From NCBI RefSeq assembly GCF_036192275.1, contig NZ_CP108088.1, positions 7,317,501 to 7,381,500 of the forward strand: a stretch of 64,000 bases of DNA, given 5' to 3'. The number at the start of each line of letters is the position of its first letter. The first letter of the stretch is position 1. The translations under genes and the position numbers were made by a program. This stretch comes from Streptomyces sp. NBC_00250. Lineage in GTDB: Bacteria; Actinomycetota; Actinomycetes; Streptomycetales; Streptomycetaceae. The notes under the pieces are model-generated. The model saw only the letters and a program-made list of their open reading frames with translations. It was not told the DNA's origin and did no database searches. Shown here in pieces: positions 49,511-61,178 of this stretch.

Positions 49511-50602
49511 GTGAACTGGGACGACGAGACCACCGGCGACGACGAGGCACGTATCGTCGGGGCCTCCGCCGAGGGGGACGACCAGGCCGTCGAGGCGGCG
49601 CTGCGGCCCAAGGACCTCAGTGAGTTCGTCGGCCAGGAGAAGGTGCGCCAGCAGCTCGACCTGGTCCTCAAGGCCGCCCGCCAGCGCGGCGCCACCGCCG
49701 ACCACGTACTGCTCTCCGGCGCCCCCGGCCTCGGCAAGACCACCCTCTCGATGATCATCGCCGCGGAGATGAACGCGCCGATCCGCATCACCTCGGGCCC
49801 CGCCATCCAGCACGCCGGAGACCTCGCCGCGATCCTCTCCTCCCTCCAGGAGGGCGAGATCCTCTTCCTCGACGAGATCCACCGCATGTCCCGGCCCGCC
49901 GAGGAGATGCTCTACATGGCGATGGAGGACTTCCGCGTCGACGTCATCGTCGGCAAGGGCCCCGGCGCCACCGCGATCCCGCTCGAACTCCCGCCGTTCA
50001 CCCTGGTCGGCGCCACCACCCGGGCCGGACTCCTGCCGCCGCCGCTGCGCGACCGCTTCGGCTTCACCGGGCACATGGAGTTCTACGACCCGGCCGAGCT
50101 CCAACGGGTGATCCACCGCTCCGCCGGACTCCTCGACGTCGAGATCGACCCGGCGGGCGCCGCCGAGATCGCCGGCCGGTCCCGCGGCACCCCCCGTATC
50201 GCCAACCGTCTGCTGCGCCGCGTCCGCGACTACGCGCAGGTCAGGGCCGACGGAAACATCACCAGGGAGATCGCGGAGGCGGCCCTCAGCGTGTACGAGG
50301 TCGACGGCCGCGGCCTCGACCGGCTCGACCGTGCCGTCCTGGAGGCCCTGCTCAAGCTTTTCGGCGGCGGCCCGGTCGGCCTCTCCACCCTCGCGGTCGC
50401 GGTGGGGGAGGAGCGCGAGACCGTCGAGGAGGTCGCCGAACCCTTCCTCGTAAGGGAAGGTCTGCTGGCCCGTACGCCCCGTGGTCGGGTCGCGACTCCC
50501 GCGGCATGGGCGCACCTCGGACTCGTTCCGCCGCAGGCTGCGGGCCCGGGGAGCGCAGGGAACGGCACGGGAATGGGACAACAGGGGCTCTTCGGGGCGT
50601 GA
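49511..50602 (+). CDS. ruvB: Holliday junction branch-migration ATPase RuvB
   Basis: AAA+ motor (363 aa) that drives branch migration as hexamers on both sides of RuvA. Walker A is [11 protein letters not shown] (about residue 74), Walker [10 protein letters not shown] (~121), sensor 1 LVGATTRAG (~160) and the arginine finger lies in RDRFGF. The C-terminal winged helix ends with [18 protein letters not shown]. The GTG start is 129 nt after ruvA, so the operon has a small internal gap here. Confidence 0.96.
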   Translation: MNWDDETTGDDEARIVGASAEGDDQAVEAALRPKDLSEFVGQEKVRQQLDLVLKAARQRGATADHVLLSGAPGLGKTTLSMIIAAEMNAPIRITSGPAIQHAGDLAAILSSLQEGEILFLDEIHRMSRPAEEMLYMAMEDFRVDVIVGKGPGATAIPLELPPFTLVGATTRAGLLPPPLRDRFGFTGHMEFYDPAELQRVIHRSAGLLDVEIDPAGAAEIAGRSRGTPRIANRLLRRVRDYAQVRADGNITREIAEAALSVYEVDGRGLDRLDRAVLEALLKLFGGGPVGLSTLAVAVGEERETVEEVAEPFLVREGLLARTPRGRVATPAAWAHLGLVPPQAAGPGSAGNGTGMGQQGLFGA

Positions 50603-50767
50603 CGGTGCTGACACTCGCCCGGACAGGAACCAGGGTGCGATGCTGGACGTTGTTCCATCGATGCGGACTCGCCTAGACTCCGCCGATGCCGCCCTTTCTG
50701 GTCGGCGCGCCCACCCCCGAAGATCAGGCCGCGGGTTCTCCGCGACCGTGCGAAGGAAACCCGTCCC

Positions 50768-51241
50768 GTGAGCATCGTGACCCTCCTCCCCTTCATCGTC
50801 CTCATCGGGGCCATGTTCCTGATGACCCGCTCTGCCAAGAAGAAGCAGCAGGCGGCGGCGCAGATGCGCAACGAGATGCAGCCCGGCACCGGCGTACGGA
50901 CGATCGGGGGGATGTACGCCACCGTCAAGGAGATCGGCGACGAGACCGTCCTCCTCGAGGTCGCGCCCGGCGTCCACGCCGTCTACGCGAAGAACGCGAT
51001 CGGCGCCGTCCTCGAGGACTCCGAGTACAACCGCATCGTCCACGGTGACGATGAGGACTCGGACTCCGACACCGTCGTCCCGGACGACGCCTCGTCGCTG
51101 ACCGAGGCCGCCGAGGCCGCGGAGGCCACCGAGGTCGAGGACGCGCCGAAGGCCGACCTGACGAAGAAGGCGGACGCGGCCGACGCCGCGGCCGAGGGGC
51201 AGAAGGACGGCAAGGCCGACGGCGAGGCCGACGCGAAGTAG
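50768..51241 (+). CDS. yajC: Preprotein translocase subunit YajC
   Basis: 157-aa membrane subunit of the SecDF-YajC complex. One N-terminal helix (IVTLLPFIVLIGAMFLMTRS) is followed by the conserved small domain QMRNEMQPGTGVRTIGGMYA. The C-terminal half is long and acidic (DDEDSDSDTVVPDD onwards), then ends in Ala/Asp/Lys-rich repeats; typical YajC is ~110 aa, so this tail is actinobacterial-style extra sequence. GTG start. It heads the yajC-secD-secF unit. Confidence 0.94.
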   Translation: MSIVTLLPFIVLIGAMFLMTRSAKKKQQAAAQMRNEMQPGTGVRTIGGMYATVKEIGDETVLLEVAPGVHAVYAKNAIGAVLEDSEYNRIVHGDDEDSDSDTVVPDDASSLTEAAEAAEATEVEDAPKADLTKKADAADAAAEGQKDGKADGEADAK

Positions 51242-51385
51242 TCGCGGCCGGGGACACCGCGCACGCCCACCGGCGCGCGCGGTCCCCGGAACGGTTCCAC
51301 GTCTGCGGGGGCAGGTCCCCACACACACTTCGTGGCCGTCTCACGCATACCCGGCGCGAGACGGTTGGACAGGGAGATACGACAG

Positions 51386-53167
51386 GTGGCAGCACCGAAG
51401 AAGGGCCGAAGGCCGGCGGGGGGACAGAGCCGGCCGGGCCGCGCCCTGGCACTCATCCTGATCGCCATGGTCGCGCTCACCGGCGGCATGTTCTGGTCGG
51501 GGCACACCACCCCGCGCCTGGGCATCGACCTCGCCGGCGGTACGTCGATCACGCTCAAGGCCAAGGCTGAGCCGGGCCAGGAGTCGGCGGTCAACGAGAC
51601 CAACATGAACACCGCCGTCGGCATCATCGAGCGCCGTGTCAACGGTCTCGGTGTCTCCGAGGCCGAGGTCCAGACGCAGGGCCGCGAGAACATCATCGTG
51701 AACATCCCTCGCGGGACGAACGAGAAGCAGGCCCGGGAGCAGGTCGGTACCACCGCCCAGCTCTACTTCCGGCCCGTTCTCGCCGTCGCGGCCGCCGCGC
51801 CGCAGCCGGCGCCGAGCGCCAGCTCCTCCGGCTCCCCGTCGGCCTCGCCGAAGCCGTCCTCCTCCGCCTCCGGCGCGACGGTGGGCGAGAAGTCGGCCAC
51901 CCCGACGGCCACGGCCACCGCCTCCACCCAGGGCCGTGCGCTCACCGAGGCCCTCAAGGCCCCGAAGCCCACGCCCACCGGGAGCTCCACCCCCTCCGCG
52001 ACCCCCAAGGCCTCGGAGACCCCCAAGGCGAACCAGACGCCCGACGCCGCCACCGCGGCGCTCCAGCAGAAGTTCACCACCCTGAACTGCCTCGACCCCA
52101 AGCAGCGGACGGCCGCCGGCGAGGGCGTCAAGCCCACCGACCCGGCCGTGGCCTGCGGCACGAACGCGATCGGCGAGTGGGAGAAGTACCTCCTCGGCCC
52201 GGCCGAGGTCGAGGGCAAGGACGTCGACGACGCCAAGGCCGCGATCGACCAGCGGACCGGCCAGTGGATCGTGGACATGGAGTTCACGAGCGCCGGCTCG
52301 AAGAAGTTCCAGTCGATCACCAGCAAGCTCTCGCAGCAGACCGAGCCGCAGAACCAGTTCGCGATCGTCCTGGACGGCGAGGTCGTCTCGGCGCCCCGCG
52401 TCCAGACCACGCTGAGCGCAAGCGCGCAGATCTCCGGCAGCTTCAACCAGCAGTCCGCCCAGGACCTCGGCAACATCCTGTCGTACGGTGCCCTGCCGCT
52501 CTCCTTCGAGACGCAGAGCGTCGACACCGTCACCGCCGCGCTCGGTGGTGACCAGCTGGAGGCCGGTCTGATCGCCGGCGCCATCGGCCTGGCTCTGGTC
52601 ATCATCTACCTGGTGGCCTACTACCGCGGCCTGTCGCTGATCGCCATCCTCAGCCTCGGCGTCTCCGCGCTCCTCACCTACGTGATCATGGCCCTGCTCG
52701 GCCCGGCCATCGGCTTCGCGCTGAACCTGCCGGCCGTCTGTGGCGCCATCGTCGCCATCGGTATCACCGCGGACTCGTTCATCGTGTACTTCGAGCGCAT
52801 CCGCGACGAGCTCCGCGAGGGCCGCACGCTCCGCCCGGCCGTCGAGCGCGCCTGGCCGCGCGCCCGCCGCACCATCCTGGTCTCCGACTTCGTGTCGTTC
52901 CTGGCCGCGGCCGTGCTCTTCCTCGTCACCGTCGGCAAGGTCCAGGGCTTCGCGTTCACGCTCGGCCTGACCACCCTGCTCGACGTCGTCGTGGTGTTCC
53001 TCTTCACCAAGCCGGTCATGACGCTCCTCGCGCGGACCAAGTTCTTCGGCGACGGCCACGCCTGGTCCGGCCTGGACCCGAAGCGACTCGGCGCCAAGCC
53101 GCCGCTGCGCCGCACCCGTCGTGCCAATGCCTCTGCCGCTGGCCCTGTCGACCCGAAGGAGGCGTGA
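51386..53167 (+). CDS. secD: Protein translocase subunit SecD
   Basis: Membrane subunit (593 aa) that uses the proton motive force to pull proteins out of the SecYEG channel. The N-terminal helix (ALALILIAMVALTGGMFWSG) leads to LGIDLAGGTSITL, the SecD hallmark. The extracellular P1 region holds a ~90-residue Ser/Pro/Thr-rich insertion (residues ~140-230, e.g. SASSSGSPSASPKPSSSASG). Then come GALPLSFETQSVDTVTAALG and five C-terminal helices with the proton-relay Asp in GITADSFIVYFERIRDE. The GTG start has AGGGAG at 9 nt; a longer in-frame start is less supported. Confidence 0.95.
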   Translation: MAAPKKGRRPAGGQSRPGRALALILIAMVALTGGMFWSGHTTPRLGIDLAGGTSITLKAKAEPGQESAVNETNMNTAVGIIERRVNGLGVSEAEVQTQGRENIIVNIPRGTNEKQAREQVGTTAQLYFRPVLAVAAAAPQPAPSASSSGSPSASPKPSSSASGATVGEKSATPTATATASTQGRALTEALKAPKPTPTGSSTPSATPKASETPKANQTPDAATAALQQKFTTLNCLDPKQRTAAGEGVKPTDPAVACGTNAIGEWEKYLLGPAEVEGKDVDDAKAAIDQRTGQWIVDMEFTSAGSKKFQSITSKLSQQTEPQNQFAIVLDGEVVSAPRVQTTLSASAQISGSFNQQSAQDLGNILSYGALPLSFETQSVDTVTAALGGDQLEAGLIAGAIGLALVIIYLVAYYRGLSLIAILSLGVSALLTYVIMALLGPAIGFALNLPAVCGAIVAIGITADSFIVYFERIRDELREGRTLRPAVERAWPRARRTILVSDFVSFLAAAVLFLVTVGKVQGFAFTLGLTTLLDVVVVFLFTKPVMTLLARTKFFGDGHAWSGLDPKRLGAKPPLRRTRRANASAAGPVDPKEA

Positions 53168-53168
53168 G

Positions 53169-54251
53169 ATGTCGAAGCTCGGCGATCTCGGCGCCCGGCT
53201 CCACCGCGGTGAGGTCGGCTACGACTTCATCGGCAACCGCAAGATCTGGTATGGCCTGTCCATCCTGATCACCATCACCGCCATCGTCGCCCTGGCCGTC
53301 CGCGGCCTCAACATGGGCATCGAGTTCCAGGGCGGTGCCGTCTTCACCACCCCGAAGTCGGAAGTCTCCGTCAGCCAGGCCCAGGAGTACGCGGAAGAGG
53401 CCTCCGGCCACGACGCGATCGTCCAGCAGCTCGGCAACGGCTCCCTGCGCATCCAGGTCGGCGGCCTCGACACCGCGCAGTCCGACCAGGTCCGCTCGGA
53501 GCTCGCCAAGGACCTGAACGTCGCCGAGGACAAGATCGCGGCCGAGCTCGTCGGCCCCAGCTGGGGTGAGCAGATCGCCACCAAGGCCTGGACCGGTCTG
53601 GGGATCTTCATGATCCTCGTGGTGATCTATCTGGCCATCGCCTTCGAGTGGAGAATGGCGGTCGCGGCGCTCATCGCGCTGATCCACGACCTCACGATCA
53701 CGGTCGGCATCTACTCGCTGGTCGGCTTCGAGGTCACCGTCGGTACGGTCATCGGTCTGCTGACGATCCTCGGTTACTCGCTGTACGACACAGTCGTCGT
53801 CTTCGACTCCCTCAAGGAACAGACGAAGGACATCACGAAGCAGACCCGCTTCACGTACAGCGAGCTGGCCAACCGCTCGATCAACGGCACCCTGGTCCGT
53901 TCGATCAACACCACCGTCGTCGCGCTGCTGCCGGTCGCCGGCCTGCTCTTCATCGGTGGTGGCGTCCTCGGCGCCGGCATGCTCAACGACATCTCGCTGT
54001 CGCTGTTCGTCGGTCTCGCCGCCGGTGCGTACTCGTCGATCTTCATCGCCACCCCGCTCGTCGCCGACCTCAAGGAGCGCGAGCCGGCGATCAGGGCACT
54101 CAAGAAGCGCATCATGGCGAAGCGGGCCGGTGCGGCCGCCAAGGGCGAGTCGTACGACGGGTCGGACGACCGGTCCGTCGACGACAACGAGATCGCCGTC
54201 GTCGGCCCGCGGGCGAGCCGTCGCGGCCGCTCCTCGGAGCAGCGAGGATGA
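53169..54251 (+). CDS. secF: Protein translocase subunit SecF
   Basis: Partner of SecD (360 aa) with six helices. The first is KIWYGLSILITITAIVALAV, followed by the SecF signature LNMGIEFQGGAVF. Later parts include IALIHDLTITVGIYSL, TILGYSLYDTVVVFDSLKEQ (with the conserved Asp) and SINTTVVALLPVAGLLFIGG. The C-terminus is charged and cytoplasmic. It starts one base after the secD stop and its own stop overlaps the apt start (ATGA), so the three genes are coupled. Confidence 0.96.
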   Translation: MSKLGDLGARLHRGEVGYDFIGNRKIWYGLSILITITAIVALAVRGLNMGIEFQGGAVFTTPKSEVSVSQAQEYAEEASGHDAIVQQLGNGSLRIQVGGLDTAQSDQVRSELAKDLNVAEDKIAAELVGPSWGEQIATKAWTGLGIFMILVVIYLAIAFEWRMAVAALIALIHDLTITVGIYSLVGFEVTVGTVIGLLTILGYSLYDTVVVFDSLKEQTKDITKQTRFTYSELANRSINGTLVRSINTTVVALLPVAGLLFIGGGVLGAGMLNDISLSLFVGLAAGAYSSIFIATPLVADLKEREPAIRALKKRIMAKRAGAAAKGESYDGSDDRSVDDNEIAVVGPRASRRGRSSEQRG

Positions 54252-54799
54252 CCGCCGAGGCCCAGGACGTCAGCGACCTCCTGCTCAGCCGTATCCGCGA
54301 CGTACCGGACTACCCGAAGCCGGGCGTGCTGTTCAAGGACATCACGCCGCTGCTCGCGGACCCGGAGGCGTTCACGGCGCTCACCGACGCCCTCGCCGCG
54401 CTGTGCACCGCGCACGGCGCGACGAAGATCGTCGGCCTTGAGGCGCGCGGCTTCATCCTGGCCGCCCCGGTGGCCGTCCGAGCGGGCCTGGGCTTCATCC
54501 CGGTCCGCAAGGCCGGCAAGCTCCCCGGAGCCACGCTGAAGCAGGCGTACGAGCTGGAGTACGGCACCGCCGAGATCGAGGTGCACGCCGAGGACCTGGC
54601 CGCGGGCGACCGCGTCATGGTCATCGACGACGTCCTCGCCACCGGCGGGACGGCCGAGGCCTCGATCGAGCTGATCCGCCGCGCGGGCGCCGAGGTGGCG
54701 GGCGTCGCGGTCCTCATGGAGCTGGGCTTCCTGCCGGGCCGCGCCCGACTGGAGCCCGCCCTGAACGGGGCGCCGCTCACGGCACTCATCCGAGTGTGA
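54248..54799 (+). CDS. apt: Adenine phosphoribosyltransferase
   Basis: Purine-salvage enzyme (183 aa) making AMP from adenine and PRPP. The PRPP-binding loop is VMVIDDVLATGGTAEASIEL (about residues 120-139), and KPGVLFKDITPLLADP is the family N-terminal signature. GLEARGFILAAPVAVRAGLG completes the active site. The neighbours secF and relA are the usual actinobacterial ones; coupling to secF is by a 4-nt overlap. A hairpin follows, separating it from the next gene. Confidence 0.96.
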   Translation: MTAEAQDVSDLLLSRIRDVPDYPKPGVLFKDITPLLADPEAFTALTDALAALCTAHGATKIVGLEARGFILAAPVAVRAGLGFIPVRKAGKLPGATLKQAYELEYGTAEIEVHAEDLAAGDRVMVIDDVLATGGTAEASIELIRRAGAEVAGVAVLMELGFLPGRARLEPALNGAPLTALIRV

Positions 54800-54847
54800 T
54801 GCTTCAAGTCCGACGATCTCCCGCCCGATAACGGTCGAGGGATACGG

Positions 54848-54885
54848 CGACGGGCGCCCGGGACCTCCCGAGGCGCCCTTCGTCG
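54848..54885 (+). terminator. Hairpin after apt
   Basis: Imperfect stem cgacgggcgcc with ggcgccc-tt-cgtcg (two-base bulge), 13-nt loop, about 50 nt after the apt stop. Confidence 0.5.
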
Positions 54886-54921
54886 TTCCCGGACGTTGTC
54901 ACGCTGCCAGGAGGAAGTCGT

Positions 54922-55344
54922 ATGGACATGTCGCGGAAGACCGTCGCCGGAGTCGTCTCCCTGATCGCGCTCGCCGCGCTCGGGACCGCCGTGAACCCCG
55001 CGAGCGCGGGCCGCCCGGCACAGGCCCCCGCGGCGGCCCCCGGGGCCGCGGCCGATTCGTGCGTCGGTTGGAAGAACGCCGGAAGCGCGCCCCTGAAGTG
55101 GACGAAGGCAAGTGACGCCTGCGGCCACTTCGGTGCCGAGGGCATGAAGATGGGCTACGCCTGGAAGGTCTACCGGGGCGGCAGCATCTGTATCCGCGCC
55201 AAGGGCTTCGACGCCCGGCGCAAGGAGTTCTGGTCCGACCCCCTGTGCGGGAAGAGCGGCTCCCTCAAGATCCACTGGGGCAATGTCGCCGCGACCAAGG
55301 AGATCCAGGTGAAGGGCGGGCCCTCCCTGCTCCGCTGGAACTGA
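54922..55344 (+). CDS. Small secreted protein with four cysteines
   Basis: 140-aa exported protein that I do not recognise. The signal peptide (SRKTVAGVVSLIALAALGTA) ends at NPASAG, with cleavage near residue 28. A Pro/Ala linker follows. The mature domain has Cys in DSCVGW, DACGHF, SICIRA and PLCGKS, enough for two disulfides, and an aromatic, Lys-rich pattern (SAPLKWTKASDACGHFG; YAWKVYRGGS). Length and style suggest an extracellular effector, inhibitor or matrix protein, but this is a guess. The ATG has AGGAGG 7 nt upstream. It has its own terminator on each side, so it is a stand-alone insert in an otherwise conserved order. Confidence 0.78.
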   Translation: MDMSRKTVAGVVSLIALAALGTAVNPASAGRPAQAPAAAPGAAADSCVGWKNAGSAPLKWTKASDACGHFGAEGMKMGYAWKVYRGGSICIRAKGFDARRKEFWSDPLCGKSGSLKIHWGNVAATKEIQVKGGPSLLRWN

Positions 55345-55357
55345 CGGCCGGCCGGTG

Positions 55358-55386
55358 GCGGGGGTCGCGGGCCGCGCGACCCCCGC
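55358..55386 (+). terminator. Terminator after the secreted-protein gene
   Basis: Perfect 11-bp stem gcgggggtcgc with gcgacccccgc, 7-nt loop, 14 nt after the stop. Confidence 0.75.
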
Positions 55387-55433
55387 TCTCCCGGGGCGAG
55401 TGGCCACCGCGTGCGCACCGCGACGCGTGGCTC

Positions 55434-55503
55434 GATACCATGGCCTTTCCGGGCCTGACCGGGGGACCCGGTACCTCCCCCAGACTGCGTCCGGGGGGAC
55501 CCC
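55434..55503 (+). promoter_or_regulatory. relA promoter/leader segment with hairpin
   Basis: A -10-like taccat (55436-55441) is followed by a G/C hairpin (cctccccc near 55474 with ggggggac near 55493) that ends shortly before the relA ribosome site. Similar short C-run/G-run elements recur between Streptomyces genes. Confidence 0.4.
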
Positions 55504-55515
55504 AGAGGAGCGCTC

Positions 55516-57999
<2,484 letters not shown>

Positions 58000-58001
58000 C
58001 A

Positions 58002-58057
58002 GCGGATACGAGAGGCGGCTCCGGTACGTACGTACCGGAGCCGCCTCTCGTATCCGC
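58002..58057. terminator. 56-bp perfect palindrome between relA and DUF349 gene
   Basis: 28-nt arms that are exact reverse complements, centred between 58029 and 58030. It begins 3 nt after the relA stop and ends 4 nt before the DUF349 stop, so it serves both. Confidence 0.9.
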
Positions 58058-58060
58058 GGA

Positions 58061-59290
58061 TCAGCCGCCGAACTCCTCCAGGCCCTTCATGGCCTGGTCG
58101 AGCAGGGCCTGGCGGCCCTCCAGCTCACGGGCGAGCTTGTCGGCCTTGGCGTCGTTGCCGGCGGCACGGGCCGCGTCGATCTGCTTGCGCAGCTTCTCGA
58201 CCGCGTCCTGGAGCTGGCCGGTCAGACCCGCGGCACGCGCGCGTGCCTCCGGGTTCGTCCGGCGCCACTCGGCCTCCTCGGCCTCCTGGATCGCCCGCTC
58301 CACCGTGTGCATCCGGCCCTCGACCTTGGGACGGGCGTCACGCGGCACGTGGCCGATGGCCTCCCACCGCTCGTTGAGGGAACGGAAGGCCGCGCGGGCC
58401 GCCTTCAGATCCGACACCGGCAGCAGCTTCTCGGCCTCGGTCGCGAGCTCCTCCTTCAGCTTGAGGTTCTCGGTCTGCTCCGCGTCCCGCTCGGCGAAGA
58501 CCTCGCCGCGCGCCGCGAAGAAGACGTCCTGGGCGCCGCGGAAGCGGTTCCACAGGTCGTCCTCGTGCTCGCGCTGGGCGCGGCCGGCCGCCTTCCACTC
58601 CGTCATCAGGTCGCGGTAGCGGGCCGCCGTGGTGCCCCAGTCGGTGGAGTTCGACAGCGACTCCGCCTCGGCGACCAGACGCTCCTTGGCCTTGCGAGCG
58701 TCCTCCCGCTGGGCGTCCAGCGAGGCGAAGTGGGCCTTGCGGCGCTTCGAGAACGCCGAGCGGGCGTGCGAGAAGCGGTGCCACAGCTCGTCGTCGGACT
58801 TGCGGTCGAGCCGGGGGAGGCCCTTCCAGGTGTCCACGAGGGCCCGCAGCCGCTCGCCCGCGGAGCGCCACTGCTCGCTCTGGGCCAGCTCCTCGGCCTC
58901 CGTGACGAGCTTCTCCTTGGCGGTGCGCGCCTCGTCGGTCTGCTTGGCCTTCTGGGCCTTGCGCTCCTCGCGGCGCGAGTCGACCGTCTCGACGAGCTTG
59001 TCCAGGCGGGTCGCGAGCGCGGCCAGGTCGCCGACGGCGTGGTGCTCGTCGACCTGCTGCCGGATGTGCTCGATCGCCGCGGTGGCGTCCTTCGCCGAGA
59101 GGTCGGTGGTCCTCACCCGCTTCTCGAGGAGGCCGATCTCGACAACCAAGCCCTCGTACTTGCGCTCGAAGTAGGCCAGGGCCTCCTCAGGGGTGCCGGC
59201 CTGCCACGATCCGACGACCTTCTCGCCCTCGGCCGTCCGCACGTACACGGTGCCCGTCTCGTCGACGCGGCCCCACGGGTCGCTGCTCAC
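58061..59290 (-). CDS. DUF349 domain protein
   Basis: 409-aa cytoplasmic, almost fully alpha-helical protein with repeated DUF349 units (DDELWHRFSHARSAFSKRRK and DDLWNRFRGAQDVFFAARGE are equivalent). The N-terminus is a short beta-like part (VDETGTVYVRTAEGEKVVGS), and the rest is a charged coiled coil (KLVETVDSRREERKAQKAKQ onwards). DUF349 proteins have no settled role. The ATG start is well placed. Its neighbours relA and the cyclophilin gene are the same in related genomes. Confidence 0.88.
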   Translation of the reverse strand: MSSDPWGRVDETGTVYVRTAEGEKVVGSWQAGTPEEALAYFERKYEGLVVEIGLLEKRVRTTDLSAKDATAAIEHIRQQVDEHHAVGDLAALATRLDKLVETVDSRREERKAQKAKQTDEARTAKEKLVTEAEELAQSEQWRSAGERLRALVDTWKGLPRLDRKSDDELWHRFSHARSAFSKRRKAHFASLDAQREDARKAKERLVAEAESLSNSTDWGTTAARYRDLMTEWKAAGRAQREHEDDLWNRFRGAQDVFFAARGEVFAERDAEQTENLKLKEELATEAEKLLPVSDLKAARAAFRSLNERWEAIGHVPRDARPKVEGRMHTVERAIQEAEEAEWRRTNPEARARAAGLTGQLQDAVEKLRKQIDAARAAGNDAKADKLARELEGRQALLDQAMKGLEEFGG

Positions 59291-59489
59291 AGCGCCTCCT
59301 CACCATGATGCCGTCGCGGGGTCGTACCCCCCGGGCATCGTCCACAGTTTCCCGGCGGGCCTCGCCCGCCTTCCGCAGCGCGGCCGACGGCCCAACGCTG
59401 CACAACGCCAATCTAGGCGAACGGCGGCCCGGCTGTCCGCACTCAGCGCGACCGAGATTCACGTTCACGCGTGCGTGCGGACGCCCGGC

Positions 59490-60296
59490 TCACTTCTTCG
59501 CGACGGTCGCCTTCTCGACGGTGACGGCCTTCTTCGGGGCACCGTCCGTGGCGCCGCCCGTGACACCGGCGGCGGCCACGTCCTTGACCACCTGGAGGCC
59601 GGCCGCGTCGATCTTTCCGAACGGCGTGTAGCTCGGCGGCAGCTTGGTGTCCTTGTAGACGAGGAAGAACTGCGAGCCGCCGCTGCCCGGCTGCCCGGTG
59701 TTGGCCATCGCCACGGAGCCGGCCGGGTAGGTCACGGTGCCGTCCGAGCCCGCCTTGCCGAGCGCGCCCAGGTTCTCGTCCGGGATGTTGTAGCCCGGGC
59801 CGCCCGTGCCGTCGCCCTTGGGGTCACCGCACTGGAGCACGAAGATGCCCTGGGTGGTGAGCCGGTGGCACTTCGTGCCGTCGAAGTACTTCTTCGCCGC
59901 GAGGTGCGAGAAGGAGTTCACCGTGCGCGGGGTCTTCGCCGCGTCCATGGTGATCGTGATGTCGCCCTCGTTCGTCTTGAGCGCCATGGCGTACGTGGCC
60001 TTGGCGTCCACGGACATCACCGGCTCCGGGCCCGCCGACTCGCTCTGCGAGGGCGCCGGGCTGCTGGGCGAGCTGCTCGCCGAGTTGTCCGAGCCCGCGT
60101 TGTCCTTGGGCGAGTCGTCGTCCGTCAGCGCCACGGACGCGTAGACCGCGCCGCCCGCCGCGAGGACCACCGCGAGGGCGGCCGCGACGACGGTGTTGCG
60201 GCGCTTCGCCTTGCGCCGGTTCTCCTCCCGCCGCTGCTGCTGCCGCGCGTACTTCTCCCTGGCAAGCTGCCGCCGCCGCTGATCGCTGGTGACCAC
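59490..60296 (-). CDS. Membrane-anchored cyclophilin-type peptidyl-prolyl isomerase
   Basis: 268-aa prolyl isomerase that helps exported proteins fold. A basic cytoplasmic N-terminus (REKYARQQQRREENRRKAKR) precedes one helix (TVVAAALAVVLAAGGAVYAS), then a Ser/Pro/Asp-rich linker. The cyclophilin domain (about residues 105-265) has FSHLAAKKYFDGTKCHRL, VAMANTGQPGSGGSQFFLVY and FGKIDAAGLQVV. The catalytic Arg of human CypA seems to be in CHRL. The GTG start at 60296 (VVTSDQRR) is preferred to a longer frame. Divergent from the hydrolase gene. Confidence 0.9.
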   Translation of the reverse strand: MVTSDQRRRQLAREKYARQQQRREENRRKAKRRNTVVAAALAVVLAAGGAVYASVALTDDDSPKDNAGSDNSASSSPSSPAPSQSESAGPEPVMSVDAKATYAMALKTNEGDITITMDAAKTPRTVNSFSHLAAKKYFDGTKCHRLTTQGIFVLQCGDPKGDGTGGPGYNIPDENLGALGKAGSDGTVTYPAGSVAMANTGQPGSGGSQFFLVYKDTKLPPSYTPFGKIDAAGLQVVKDVAAAGVTGGATDGAPKKAVTVEKATVAKK

Positions 60297-60359
60297 CGGT
60301 TCCGCTCCTGTCGCTCGTCTGTTCCCGTCCGGGCCGGATGTGCCCGTACCGTATACGGG

Positions 60360-60390
60360 TTGGCTGTGGAACCGGCACCGCCGGTAGGCT
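60360..60390 (+). promoter_or_regulatory. Promoter of glyoxalase-II-like gene
   Basis: ttggct (60360-60365) and taggct (60385-60390) with a 19-bp spacer, one or two bp longer than ideal. A palindrome ccgtatacgg lies just upstream. Confidence 0.4.
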
Positions 60391-60460
60391 CTGATCTGCC
60401 GCATTCCGTGATCTCTGCCGAATTCCGCGCCCCTGTGCCGGACGACATCTAAGGACGAAC

Positions 60461-61168
60461 GTGCTGATTGCCGGGTTCCCCGCCGGGGCCTGGGGGACCA
60501 ACTGCTATCTGGTCGCCCCCGCCGCAGGCGAGGAGTGCGTGATCATCGACCCGGGCCACCAGGCCGCCCAGGGTGTCGAGGAGACGCTGAAGAAGCATCG
60601 GCTCAAGCCCGTCGCCGTCGTCCTCACCCATGGACACATCGACCACGTCGCCTCCGTCGTCCCGGTGTGCGGCGCCCATGACGTCCCCGCGTGGATCCAC
60701 CCGTCCGACCGCTACATGATGAGCGACCCGGAGAAGGCCCTCGGCCGCTCCATCGGGATGCCCCTCATGGGCGAGCTGACCGTGGGCGAACCCGACGACG
60801 TGCGAGAACTCACCGACGGTGCCGAGCTGAAGCTCGCCGGTCTGGACTTCTCCGTCGCCCACGCGCCCGGTCATACCAAGGGGTCGGTGACCTTCAGGAT
60901 GCCGCAGACCACGGAGATCCCCTCCGTGTTCTTCTCCGGGGACCTGCTGTTCGCCGGCTCCATCGGACGCACCGACCTTCCCGGCGGTGACATGGACGAG
61001 ATGCTCGCTTCGCTGGCCCGTGTGTGCCTGCCGCTCGACAACTCGACCGTGGTGCTGTCGGGACACGGTCCCCAGACGACCATCGGCCAGGAGCGCGCCA
61101 CGAACCCCTATCTGCGGGACGTGGCCGCCGGTCTCGGGAGCACGGACGCTCCCCGACGAGGAATGTGA
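60461..61168 (+). CDS. Metallo-beta-lactamase fold hydrolase, glyoxalase II-like
   Basis: 235-aa zinc hydrolase resembling hydroxyacylglutathione hydrolase. Metal ligands: [10 protein letters not shown] (HxHxDH near residue 57), [11 protein letters not shown] (~139), [15 protein letters not shown] (Asp ~167) and [10 protein letters not shown] (His ~203). Streptomyces use mycothiol instead of glutathione, so the thioester substrate would differ. It starts at GTG with AAGGA upstream. The hisS start follows 10 nt after its stop, so the two genes share a message, as in Mycobacterium. Confidence 0.88.
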   Translation: MLIAGFPAGAWGTNCYLVAPAAGEECVIIDPGHQAAQGVEETLKKHRLKPVAVVLTHGHIDHVASVVPVCGAHDVPAWIHPSDRYMMSDPEKALGRSIGMPLMGELTVGEPDDVRELTDGAELKLAGLDFSVAHAPGHTKGSVTFRMPQTTEIPSVFFSGDLLFAGSIGRTDLPGGDMDEMLASLARVCLPLDNSTVVLSGHGPQTTIGQERATNPYLRDVAAGLGSTDAPRRGM

Positions 61169-61178
61169 CGAGACTTTC

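Noticed and set aside
54922..55344. Toxin or bacteriocin with adjacent immunity gene
   Set aside because: No small partner gene lies beside it; only a signal peptide and four cysteines can be seen.
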